From CAZCDM01 sp964497475 (GTDB lineage: Bacteria > Planctomycetota > Phycisphaerae > SM23-33), in assembly GCA_964497475.1 (NCBI GenBank), contig CAZCDM010000082.1:1-10458 (forward strand): a stretch of 10,458 nucleotides of DNA, read 5' to 3'. The first letter of the stretch is position 1. Each line of letters begins with the position of its first letter. A program made the translations under genes and the position numbers. Shown here piece by piece: positions 1 to 6,613 of this stretch. The notes beneath the pieces are model-generated. The model was given only the letters and a program-made list of their open reading frames with translations. It was not told the DNA's origin and did no database searches.

Positions 1-1322
1 TTTTCCCGCCGGGCACGCAGGAAGAGTCGGATCGGCACTTCGTCGTAGGGCAGGTGTTCGCGGAACTGGTTGACGAGGAACCGCCGGTAGGATTCGTCGA
101 AGCTGGCTGGGTCGTTGACGAAGCAGATGATCGTGGGCGGGTCGACGTCGACCTGCGAGGCGTAGTAGATTTTGGGCGGTTTCGTGCCACCCTTATGGCT
201 GGGGCCTCGCAGCTGGAGGATTTCCGCCATGGCGGCGTTGAGCTGGCCCGTCGGCACGCGATGGCGGGACTGGGTGTAGAGCTCGCAGGCCAGGCCGATG
301 AGTTCAGCCACGTTGAGCCCCTGCGTGGCCGAGGTGAAGATGATCGGAGCGTAGGACAGCTCGGGGAAGGTTTTGGCGAAGTATTCCATGTAGGCTTCGG
401 GCTCGGTCGCTTCGTGGGCGAGGTCCCACTTGTTTACGACGATCAGGCAGGGGCGGAATTCTTCAGCGATCGTGCCGGCGAGGGCTTTGTCGACCTGGCT
501 GACCGGCAGGGACGCATCGATGACCATGGCCACCACGTCGGCCCGGCGGATGGATCGCAGGGCGCGGTGCTGGCTGTAGAATTCGATATCGCTGGCGAGC
601 TTGCGGTTCTTTTTCATCCCGGCGGTATCGATCAGCGTGATCTGCTGGCCTTCGAATTCCAGATCCACGTCGACGCTGTCGCGTGTCGTGCCGGGCGTTT
701 GCGAAACGATCACCCGTTGCTGGCCGGTCAGGGCGTTGATGAGCGTGCTCTTGCCGGCGTTCCGCTTGCCGACGATCGCCAGCTTCATGCCCTCAGCCCG
801 GCGAGGCTGGACCGGAACATGCTCGACAGCGGCTTCAATCGCGTCGGTCAGGTCGTCCAGCCCGCGTTTGTGCATGGCCGATACGCCCAGCGGCTCGCCG
901 AAGCCCAGGCTCATCACATCGCCAAGTTCCTGGACGACCTCGCCCTGGTCGATTTTGTTGGCCACCAGCAGGATGGGCTTGTCCTGCCGGCGGAGCACCT
1001 TGGCCACGTGGCGGTCCAGCGGCGTGATGCCCTCGCGCCCGTCGACGACGAACAGCAGCAGGGCCGCCTGGTCCAGGCCGAAGCGGATCTGCCCCTCGAC
1101 CTCGTCGGTCAGGCGGTCGTGATCTTCGATCCCCATGCCCCCCGTGTCGAGCAGTTCCACGAAGCGGTCGGCCTCGCCCAGGGCGATGGTCGTGCTCACG
1201 CGGTCGCGCGTCACGCCGGGCGTGGGGTCGACGATGGAGATCCGCCGCCCGGCCAGGGCGTTGAGGAGGCTGCTCTTGCCGACGTTGGGTCGGCCGACGA
1301 TGGCAACTACGGGGAGGGACAT
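1..1322 (-). CDS. der: Ribosome assembly GTPase Der (EngA), 3' end cut by the window edge
   Basis: Der is an essential double GTPase that acts in assembly of the 50S ribosomal subunit. Translating the minus strand from the ATG at 1322 gives 440 residues with no stop. First G domain: P-loop GRPNVGKSS at residues 10-18, LLDTGG switch II, and NKID at 122-125. Second G domain: P-loop GKRNAGKST at 185-193, LIDTAG, and NKWD at 297-300. A C-terminal KH-like domain follows, ending in PIRLFLRARRE at the window edge, which matches the usual end of the family, so only a few residues can be missing. The start is supported by AGGA (top strand 1331-1334) eight bases upstream. The second P-loop departs from the usual GRPNVGKST (R-P to K-R, V to A) but keeps the GKST core. 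It is transcribed divergently from etfB across a 197-base gap. Confidence 0.96.
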   Translation of the reverse strand, partial: MSLPVVAIVGRPNVGKSSLLNALAGRRISIVDPTPGVTRDRVSTTIALGEADRFVELLDTGGMGIEDHDRLTDEVEGQIRFGLDQAALLLFVVDGREGITPLDRHVAKVLRRQDKPILLVANKIDQGEVVQELGDVMSLGFGEPLGVSAMHKRGLDDLTDAIEAAVEHVPVQPRRAEGMKLAIVGKRNAGKSTLINALTGQQRVIVSQTPGTTRDSVDVDLEFEGQQITLIDTAGMKKNRKLASDIEFYSQHRALRSIRRADVVAMVIDASLPVSQVDKALAGTIAEEFRPCLIVVNKWDLAHEATEPEAYMEYFAKTFPELSYAPIIFTSATQGLNVAELIGLACELYTQSRHRVPTGQLNAAMAEILQLRGPSHKGGTKPPKIYYASQVDVDPPTIICFVNDPASFDESYRRFLVNQFREHLPYDEVPIRLFLRARRE

Positions 1323-1418
1323 GCGAGGTATCCTACCGCAGCGGGCCCCGCCGGCAAAGAGGCAAACTGCGGCGGCTGCGGTTTTCGACCCGGCCGGCTG
1401 CGTCCGGATAACTTGACC

Positions 1419-1447
1419 TTGACGAACACAGGCCCAGCCGCTAGACT
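1419..1447 (+). promoter_or_regulatory. Candidate sigma-70 promoter for etfB
   Basis: A TTGACG -35 hexamer (1419-1424) and a TAGACT -10 hexamer (1442-1447) are separated by exactly 17 bases. Transcription would start near 1454 and give a leader of about 65 bases before the GTG start of etfB. The site lies in the divergent gap between der and etfB, where a promoter for the ETF genes is expected. The match is good at -35 (five of six) and moderate at -10 (four of six). No operator was recognised around it. Confidence 0.5.
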
Positions 1448-1458
1448 CTTTCGATTCT

Positions 1459-1483
1459 GCCATCGGCCCTGCGAGGGGATGGC
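1459..1483 (+). other. Hairpin in the predicted 5' leader of etfB
   Basis: GCCATC (1459-1464) pairs with GATGGC (1478-1483), and inside it CCCT (1467-1470) pairs with AGGG (1474-1477) around a GCG loop, with GG bulged. This makes ten base pairs starting about five bases after the predicted transcription start and ending about 25 bases before the ribosome binding site. It could protect the 5' end of the mRNA or be incidental in GC-rich DNA. There is no U-run after it, so it is not an intrinsic terminator. Confidence 0.35.
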
Positions 1484-1519
1484 CTGTCCAACCACGAACA
1501 GAAACCCAGGAGCACAGCC

Positions 1520-2413
1520 GTGAGTTTCAACATTGTCGTCTGCGTCAAGCAGGTGCCCGATACCAAGCGGATCACCGGCGAGGCCATGAAGGAAGACGGA
1601 ACGGTCAACCGTGCCGCCTTGCCGGCTATTTTCAATCCCGAAGACTTAAACGCCCTGGAAACGGCCCTGGAGGTCCGCGACAAGTTCGGCGGAACCGTCA
1701 CGGTGCTGACCATGGGCCCGCCGACGGCTGGCGAGATCCTGCGGGACAGCTACTACCGCGGGGCCGACCGCTGCCTGCTGCTGACCGACCGCCGGGCCGC
1801 AGCCAGCGATACCCTGGCCACCAGCTACATCCTCAGCGGCGCCGTCAAGAAGCTCAAGGCCGACCTGGTCTTCTGCGGCCGTCAGGCCATCGACGGCGAC
1901 ACTGCCCAGGTGGGCCCCCAGCTGGCGGAAAAGTGCGACTTCACGCTGGTGACCTACCTCGAAGAGCTCATCGAGCTGACCGAAAAGGCCATTCGCGTCC
2001 GCCGCAATGTGGGCAATGGGTGGGAAATTGTCGCAGCCAAGCTGCCGGCCCTGGTGACCGTGATGGAAACGGCCAACCGCCCCCGCCCGTACGCTGCCAG
2101 GCGGATCATGAAGTACAAGAATGCCAAAACCCGTATCGAGCTGGAAGCGGCCGCCAAGGCAGCCGGCAAGGACGAGGCGTGGGTCGATTCCCAGGCCCGA
2201 GCCCTCGACGAGAAGGGCCTGCTCATCGAAGCCTGGACGCTCGACGACATCGAGATCGACTTCGACTGGGTCGGCATGAGCGGCAGCCCGACCAAGGTCC
2301 ACCGCATCCAGGCCGTCGTCCTGGCCGGCGGCGAGTACCACGAGTTCCCCCCCACCGAAGAAGGCTGCAAGCAACTGGCCGGCGAACTCATCAGCGATCA
2401 CACCATCGGATAA
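1520..2413 (+). CDS. etfB: Electron transfer flavoprotein, beta subunit (bifurcating-like)
   Basis: This is the beta subunit of the heterodimeric electron transfer flavoprotein, which takes electrons from acyl-CoA dehydrogenases. It has 297 residues; the family usually has about 250-265. The N-terminus MSFNIVVCVKQVPDT and the signature CGRQAIDGDTAQVGP (residues 119-133) are diagnostic of EtfB/FixA. The extra length lies mainly in a charged, alanine-rich segment at about 210-237. It is followed by AWTLDDIEID (from 238) and GSPTKV (255-260), a stretch resembling the C-terminus of electron-bifurcating EtfB proteins and not the short human-type form. The start is GTG at 1520, with AGGAG at 1508-1512 seven bases upstream. 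etfA follows after 62 bases that contain a palindrome. Assignment to EtfB is secure; the bifurcating class is inferred from remembered family sequences. Confidence 0.96.
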   Translation: MSFNIVVCVKQVPDTKRITGEAMKEDGTVNRAALPAIFNPEDLNALETALEVRDKFGGTVTVLTMGPPTAGEILRDSYYRGADRCLLLTDRRAAASDTLATSYILSGAVKKLKADLVFCGRQAIDGDTAQVGPQLAEKCDFTLVTYLEELIELTEKAIRVRRNVGNGWEIVAAKLPALVTVMETANRPRPYAARRIMKYKNAKTRIELEAAAKAAGKDEAWVDSQARALDEKGLLIEAWTLDDIEIDFDWVGMSGSPTKVHRIQAVVLAGGEYHEFPPTEEGCKQLAGELISDHTIG

Positions 2414-2420
2414 CAGGGAG

Positions 2421-2440
2421 CACAGCCGTCCCCGGCTGTG
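2421..2440. repeat. Palindromic repeat between etfB and etfA
   Basis: CACAGCCG (2421-2428) and CGGCTGTG (2433-2440) form a perfect 8-bp stem with the loop TCCC, eight bases after the etfB stop. The same arms recur at 5584-5603 with the loop CCCT, so this is a repeated sequence and not a chance palindrome. It resembles REP-like intergenic palindromes. Lying between two subunit genes, it may also affect mRNA stability or the EtfB:EtfA ratio. Confidence 0.7.
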
Positions 2441-2475
2441 AACACCCCGCAGAGAATTAACTACAGGAACGCATC

Positions 2476-3516
2476 ATGATTCAAGTGAACAAACAGGGCG
2501 AAGTGTGGGTCTTTGCCGAGCAGGAATCGGGCCAGCTCTCGGACGTGCCGCTCGAGCTGCTCAGCAAGGCGCGCGAACTGGCCGACGTACTCGGCGTGCA
2601 GGTCGGCGCGATGCTGCTGGGCGAGGGCGTAAGCAACCTCACCAAGCCGCTCATCGCCCACGGGGCCGACAAGGTCTACCACGTCAACCATCACAATCTC
2701 CGCCAGTACCAGACGGCTTCGTACACGTCGGCCATCTGCGAACTCATCGGCGAGTACGAACCGCAGATCGTGCTGTTCGGTGCTACACCCCTGGGGCGCG
2801 ACCTGGCACCGACCGTGGCCAGCAAGATGAAGTGCGGCCTGACCGCCGACTGCACCGACCTGCAGATCGGCGACCACGAGGACAAGGGCGAGACGTTCGA
2901 GAACCTCATGTACCAGATTCGCCCAGCCTTTGGCGGCAATATCATCGCGACCATCGTCAACCCGCGGCGATGGCCTCAGATGGCAACCGTCCGCGAGGGC
3001 GTCATGCCCATGAGCGAAGCCGACGACACCCGCACCGGCGAGGTCGTGAATTACGACGCCAAGCTCGACACGGACCTGCCCGTCGAGATCATCGAGCTGC
3101 ACCGCCAGGAGAAGAAGGTCAACCTCAAGGCGGCCCGGATCATCGTCGCCGGCGGGGCCGGCGTGGGCGGCAAGGAGAACTTCAAGCTCATCTGGGACCT
3201 CGCCCACGCCCTGGGTGGCACGGCCGCCGGCTCGCGCGCGGCGGTGGACCTGGGTTATATCGACCACGACCACCAGGTCGGCCAGACCGGCACGACGGTT
3301 CGCCCGGCCCTGTACATCGCCGTCGGCATCAGCGGCGCCGTCCAGCACCGCGCCGGCATGGAAGAGTCGGCCAAGATCCTCGCGATCAACGAAGACCCCG
3401 ACGCACCGATCTTCTCGGCGGCCCACTACGGTATCGTCGGCGACCTCAACGAGGTCGTCCCGAACCTCATCAAGGCCATCCGCGGCGGCATGAGCGTTAA
3501 GACCAAGCACGAATAG
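2476..3516 (+). CDS. etfA: Electron transfer flavoprotein, alpha subunit
   Basis: This is the alpha subunit of the ETF and carries the FAD-binding C-terminal domain. Its 346 residues are near the upper end of the usual length (about 310-340, longer in some bifurcating forms). Visible motifs are GGAGVGGKENF in the linker to the FAD domain, GSRAAVDLGYI, GQTGTTVRP (269-277), SGAVQH (286-291) and AINEDPDAPIF (303-313), followed by GIVGDLNEVVP near the end. These are the standard FAD-contacting segments of EtfA/FixB. The N-terminal domain (about 1-200) has the usual GATPLGRDLAP segment. The ATG at 2476 has AGGA at 2465-2468 with a seven-base spacer. I see no [4Fe-4S] ferredoxin domain at the N-terminus, unlike some clostridial EtfA proteins. 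It belongs with etfB immediately upstream and probably serves the dehydrogenase downstream. Confidence 0.96.
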   Translation: MIQVNKQGEVWVFAEQESGQLSDVPLELLSKARELADVLGVQVGAMLLGEGVSNLTKPLIAHGADKVYHVNHHNLRQYQTASYTSAICELIGEYEPQIVLFGATPLGRDLAPTVASKMKCGLTADCTDLQIGDHEDKGETFENLMYQIRPAFGGNIIATIVNPRRWPQMATVREGVMPMSEADDTRTGEVVNYDAKLDTDLPVEIIELHRQEKKVNLKAARIIVAGGAGVGGKENFKLIWDLAHALGGTAAGSRAAVDLGYIDHDHQVGQTGTTVRPALYIAVGISGAVQHRAGMEESAKILAINEDPDAPIFSAAHYGIVGDLNEVVPNLIKAIRGGMSVKTKHE

Positions 3517-3524
3517 AAACGAAA

Positions 3525-3570
3525 GACCAATTCCCAAACCCCAATGACCTGTCGCGTCATTGGACATTGA
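3525..3570. repeat. Degenerate intergenic repeat with hairpin between etfA and the dehydrogenase gene
   Basis: The segment reads, on the minus strand, as GTCATTGG / GGTTTGGGAATTGG-type units. CCAATGAC (3541-3548) pairs perfectly with GTCATTGG (3556-3563) around a seven-base loop. ATTGG units repeated in this way are a familiar kind of intergenic repeat in planctomycete and verrucomicrobial genomes; that is recalled, not searched. A run of five T (3573-3577) follows the stem nine bases later, too far for a classical terminator, although partial attenuation between etfA and the next gene is possible. Confidence 0.4.
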
Positions 3571-3626
3571 CCTTTTTCACACAACGGGTTTGACACCCGC
3601 TGAGCATTGCAGCCCAGGGAAGAAAC

Positions 3627-5399
3627 ATGGCTAACTTTTATACCGACAACGACGACATCAAATTCCTCTTCCGTCACCTGAACGTGGCCCACCTGGCCGA
3701 GCTTCAGGAAGAAGGCTTCGCCTTCCACGACGAGTTCGACATCGCCCCGGCCGACGTCGACGAAGCCCTCCGCAACTACGAGCTGATCCTTGATACCTGC
3801 GGCCAGATCTGCGGCGACGAGGTGGCCCCCACGGCCGAGGAGACCGACCAGACGGGCAATACCCTTAACGAGGACGGCAGCGTCACGCGGGCGCCCGGCA
3901 TTGCCAACGCGCTGGAGAAGTTCGCCCAGGCCGACCTGATGGGCTTCACCCTGCCGTATCGCTTCGGCGGGATCAACTGCCCCCAGTTCGTTTTCACGAT
4001 CACCAACGACATGGTCAGCCGGGCCGACGCAGCCCTGATGAACATCTACGGCCTGCAGGGCAATGCCGACACCCTCAACGCCTTCGCCTCCGAGGAAATC
4101 AAGCAGGAGTTCCTGCCGAACATGGCCTCGGGCAAGTGGACCGGCGCGATGGTGCTGACCGAGCCCGATGCCGGCAGTGACCTCCAGGCCGTCAAAACCA
4201 AAGCCTACCAGGACGACAACGGCCAGTGGTACATCCACGGCGTCAAGCGGTTCATCACCAACGGCTGCGGCGAGGTGCTGCTCGTGCTCTGCCGCACCGA
4301 GCCGGACATCTCCGACGGCCGGGGCCTGAGCCTGCTGGTCTGCGAGAACGGCCCGCGCGTCAAGATTCGCCGGCTGGAAAACAAGCTCGGCATCCACGGC
4401 AGCCCGACCTGCGAAATCTACTTCGATCACGTCCCGGCCCAGCTCGTCGGCGAACGCCAGCGAGGCCTGATCACCTACGTCATGAGCCTCATGAACGGCG
4501 CCCGCATCGGCATCGCGGCCCAGTCCATCGGCATTGGCGAGGCGGCCTACCGCGTCGGACGCGACTACGCACACAGCCGAAAGCAGTTCGAAGTCGCCAT
4601 CGAAAACTTCGCCCCCATCCGCGAAATCCTCGTCAACGCCCAGGTCGACCTCCAAGCCGCCCGCAGCCTGACGTACTTCTCCACCTGGTACGTCGATGTC
4701 GAAAACGACTGCCTCCGCAAAGACGCCTTCGGCGACCTCGACGGCGACGAAAAGAAGGCCAACAAAAAGCTGCTCCGCAAGATCGGCCGATGGAACAAGG
4801 TCCTCACGCCGATGAGCAAGTACTACGCCTCGGAAATGTCCATGCGGGTATCCAACGACGCCATCGCCATCCTCGGCGGCAGCGGCTACATGAAGGACTA
4901 CCCCGTCGAGCGACACCTGCGCGACAGCCGCATCACCACCATCTACGAAGGCACGAGCCAGCTGCAGGTCGTGGCCGCCATTGCGGGCATTACCTCGGGC
5001 ACGTGTCACAACATCGTCGAAGAGCTGCTGGAGAAACCCTCCCGCCGCGACGAGTGGACCGACGAAACCAAGCCCCTCATCGAGAAGATCCGCGAGCACC
5101 TCGCCCTGCTCAATGAGTGCGTCGAGTTCACCAAGGCCCAGCCCGGCCAGTACAAAGACCTCGTCGCCCGCAAGCTGGTCGACATCGGCATTAACCTCAT
5201 CGTCGCGCTGCTGTTCTGCGACCAGGCGACCAGCCCCGTCGACGAAGAGATGGCCCGACGCAAACTCGCCGTGGCCAAGCGATGGATCGGCTGGCGCTGG
5301 CCCGAAAACCTCGGCGCCAAGGAAGCCATCCTCTCCGGCGATACCCAGCCGGTCGACGAGTTCGACCTGCTCGCCGGACCGGTCCCCGTCGTCGAATAA
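3627..5399 (+). CDS. Acyl-CoA dehydrogenase, long form with C-terminal extension
   Basis: This is an FAD-dependent acyl-CoA dehydrogenase that forms a trans-2,3 double bond in an acyl-CoA and reduces ETF. It has 590 residues against about 380 for classical forms. After an N-terminal extension of about 50 residues come the helical domain, the flavin-contact segment WTGAMVLTEPDAGSD (171-182), YIHGVKRFITNG, and the IYEGTSQLQ block, where Glu441 sits at the position of the catalytic base of medium- and short-chain enzymes. A charged insertion (about 359-390, rich in Asp and Lys) and about 140 residues after the catalytic block are extra. This layout recalls the roughly 600-residue group annotated as DmdC/FadE-like. 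The ATG has AGGGA at 3616-3620. It lies 110 bases after etfA, its probable electron acceptor. The substrate cannot be read from the sequence. Confidence 0.93.
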   Translation: MANFYTDNDDIKFLFRHLNVAHLAELQEEGFAFHDEFDIAPADVDEALRNYELILDTCGQICGDEVAPTAEETDQTGNTLNEDGSVTRAPGIANALEKFAQADLMGFTLPYRFGGINCPQFVFTITNDMVSRADAALMNIYGLQGNADTLNAFASEEIKQEFLPNMASGKWTGAMVLTEPDAGSDLQAVKTKAYQDDNGQWYIHGVKRFITNGCGEVLLVLCRTEPDISDGRGLSLLVCENGPRVKIRRLENKLGIHGSPTCEIYFDHVPAQLVGERQRGLITYVMSLMNGARIGIAAQSIGIGEAAYRVGRDYAHSRKQFEVAIENFAPIREILVNAQVDLQAARSLTYFSTWYVDVENDCLRKDAFGDLDGDEKKANKKLLRKIGRWNKVLTPMSKYYASEMSMRVSNDAIAILGGSGYMKDYPVERHLRDSRITTIYEGTSQLQVVAAIAGITSGTCHNIVEELLEKPSRRDEWTDETKPLIEKIREHLALLNECVEFTKAQPGQYKDLVARKLVDIGINLIVALLFCDQATSPVDEEMARRKLAVAKRWIGWRWPENLGAKEAILSGDTQPVDEFDLLAGPVPVVE

Positions 5400-5422
5400 C
5401 CTCACTGCAACCCCGCCACCCC

Positions 5423-5456
5423 CAACGCCTCGCGAGAAATCTCGGGGCGTTGTTTA
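5423..5456 (+). terminator. Probable intrinsic terminator after the acyl-CoA dehydrogenase gene
   Basis: CAACGCC (5423-5429) pairs with GGCGTTG (5446-5452), and inside it CGAG (5433-5436) pairs with CTCG (5441-5444) around an AAAT loop, with a small internal loop between. TTTAT follows directly. It begins 23 bases after the dehydrogenase stop codon. The T-tract is short, so termination may be only partial. Confidence 0.6.
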
Positions 5457-5582
5457 TGGCTGAATTGTCCTCCGCCCGGTGCCATGCGTGCGATCAGAAT
5501 CACGGCATGCCTTGACAACCGGCCTACCCATACGGGCAGGCTGCAAGCATAAGCATAGCACTCGCCTGTGATGTATCGTGTG

Positions 5583-5725
5583 GCACAGCCGCCCTCGGCT
5601 GTGCGAGCCGCGGCGCGAATCCTCGCGGGGCATATTTTTCAGGTTCATCCGCTATTCGCGGGGAGTGGATGGCCTCTCAGGGCCGAAGGCCCGAGACAGC
5701 AATAGCCCCCGGCGCCAGCCGGGGG
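5583..5725. repeat. Composite block of five consecutive hairpins (REP-like dispersed repeat)
   Basis: This fills much of the gene-free stretch 5400-5804. In order the stems are: GCACAGCCG/CGGCTGTGC (5583-5604, 9 bp, loop CCCT); CGCGA/TCGCG (5614-5627), followed by ATATTTTT; CATCCGCT/AGTGGATG (5646-5671, one G-U pair); GGGCC/GGCCC (5680-5692, loop GAA); and CCCCCGGC/GCCGGGGG (5706-5725, loop GCCA). The first stem shares its arms with the palindrome at 2421-2440. No credible coding frame runs through the block. It looks like a mosaic of intergenic palindromic repeats; a structured RNA is the alternative. The rest of the gap (5457-5582) shows only an imperfect CATGCGTG/CACGGCATG hairpin at 5483-5509. 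Confidence 0.6.
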
Positions 5726-5737
5726 GACGTCTGCCCG

Positions 5738-5766
5738 TTGCAGGGCGGGGGGCTTGCGGGCATAAT
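5738..5766 (+). promoter_or_regulatory. Weak candidate promoter for thiG
   Basis: CATAAT (5761-5766) matches five of six -10 positions. It lies 17 bases after TTGCAG (5738-5743), which matches only the TTG of a -35 box. Transcription would start near 5773, about 30 bases before the thiG ATG. It sits just after the hairpin block and is the best-placed candidate for the thiG operon. No TPP riboswitch motif was seen in the leader. Confidence 0.3.
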
Positions 5767-5804
5767 GGAGGCTGATCCGCCTGCCCCCGTATGAAGGAAC
5801 GAAC

Positions 5805-6611
5805 ATGGACCCTCTGAAGATCGGACCGTTCACCATCCACAATCGCCTGTTCGTGGGAACCGGCAAGTACGAGACCTACGAACTCATGGCCGAGGCCCTG
5901 CCGGCCAGCGGCTGCGAGGTCGTCACCGTGGCCGTCCGCCGCGAGCGCATGGCCGACGAAGCCGGCCGGAATATCCTCGACTTCCTCGACACCGACGCCC
6001 TGACCCTCCTGCCGAATACGGCCGGCTGCTTCACAGCCGAAGATGCCGTCCGCACGGCCCGGCTGGGACGCGAGCTGCTGGAAGGCATTGACAATGCAGG
6101 CTCGGCCTGGGTGAAGCTCGAAGTCCTCGGCGATAAAAAGACCCTCCTGCCCGACCCCATCGGCACGCTCGAAGCGCTGGAAACCCTCAAGGCCGACGGC
6201 TTCTGCGTGCTGTGCTACACCAGCGACGACCCCATCATCGCCCAGCGGCTCGCCCGGGCCGGCGCCGACGCCGTCATGCCCGCCGGGGCGCCCATCGGCT
6301 CGGGCCAGGGCATCTTGAACCCGTGGAACATCCGCATCATCCTCGAGCAGTTGGGCGAGGAGTTCCCCGCCCTGCCGATCATCGTCGATGCCGGCGTGGG
6401 CACAGCCAGCGACGTCACCGTCGCGATGGAACTCGGCGCCGACGGCGTGCTGCTGAACACCGGCATCGCCGGCGCGGACGACCCCGTGCAGATGGCCCGG
6501 GCGATGAACCACGCCCTCCAGGCGGGGCTGCTGGCACGACAGGCCGGACGCATCCCGCGCAAACTCTACGCCACCGCCTCGAGCCCCGTCGACGGCGTGA
6601 TCGGAACCTGA
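5805..6611 (+). CDS. thiG: Thiazole synthase ThiG
   Basis: ThiG builds the thiazole phosphate half of thiamine in the cytoplasm from 1-deoxy-D-xylulose 5-phosphate, dehydroglycine and the thiocarboxylate on ThiS. Its 268 residues are typical for the family. Diagnostic blocks are GTGKY (18-22), EVVTVAVRR, LLPNTAGC, VKLEVLGD with Lys104 as the expected Schiff-base lysine, AVMPAGAPIGSGQG, IVDAGVGTASD (phosphate site) and the C-terminal ASSPVDG. The fold is a TIM barrel. The ATG at 5805 has AAGGA at 5794-5798. No thiS, thiF, thiH, thiO, thiC or thiE lies in the window, so the rest of the pathway must be elsewhere. It is followed after two bases by a membrane protein gene and then a helicase gene. 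Confidence 0.97.
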   Translation: MDPLKIGPFTIHNRLFVGTGKYETYELMAEALPASGCEVVTVAVRRERMADEAGRNILDFLDTDALTLLPNTAGCFTAEDAVRTARLGRELLEGIDNAGSAWVKLEVLGDKKTLLPDPIGTLEALETLKADGFCVLCYTSDDPIIAQRLARAGADAVMPAGAPIGSGQGILNPWNIRIILEQLGEEFPALPIIVDAGVGTASDVTVAMELGADGVLLNTGIAGADDPVQMARAMNHALQAGLLARQAGRIPRKLYATASSPVDGVIGT

Positions 6612-6613
6612 CC

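Noticed and set aside
54..1523. A 489-codon plus-strand open frame opposite der
   Set aside because: It is the antisense of a clearly recognised Der protein; the translation has no family features and reflects GC-biased third positions.
3541..3577. Intrinsic terminator between etfA and the dehydrogenase gene
   Set aside because: The 8-bp stem ends nine bases before the T-run and is AT-rich, so it does not have the usual terminator geometry; kept as a repeat.
3590..3595. TTGACA promoter element before the dehydrogenase gene
   Set aside because: No acceptable -10 hexamer lies 16-18 bases downstream.
3426..5405. A 659-codon minus-strand open frame opposite the acyl-CoA dehydrogenase
   Set aside because: The plus-strand protein is unmistakable and the minus-strand translation has a low-complexity Val/Asp/Ala/Gly composition typical of antisense shadows.
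5512..5517. TTGACA promoter element in the gap upstream of thiG
   Set aside because: The sequence 16-18 bases downstream is GGCAGG-like with no -10 resemblance, and it lies almost 300 bases from thiG.
5578..5775. Small 65-codon open frame through the hairpin block
   Set aside because: Its codons are simply the repeat arms read through; it has no ribosome binding site and such frames occur wherever these repeats do.
5640..5804. TPP riboswitch upstream of thiG
   Set aside because: None of the conserved THI-box segments (CTGAGA, ACCCTT, GAACCTGATC-like) is present in the leader.
5400..5804. tRNA or CRISPR array in the hairpin-rich gap
   Set aside because: The stems do not assemble into a cloverleaf with a T-loop, and the hairpins differ from one another with no regular repeat-spacer pattern.
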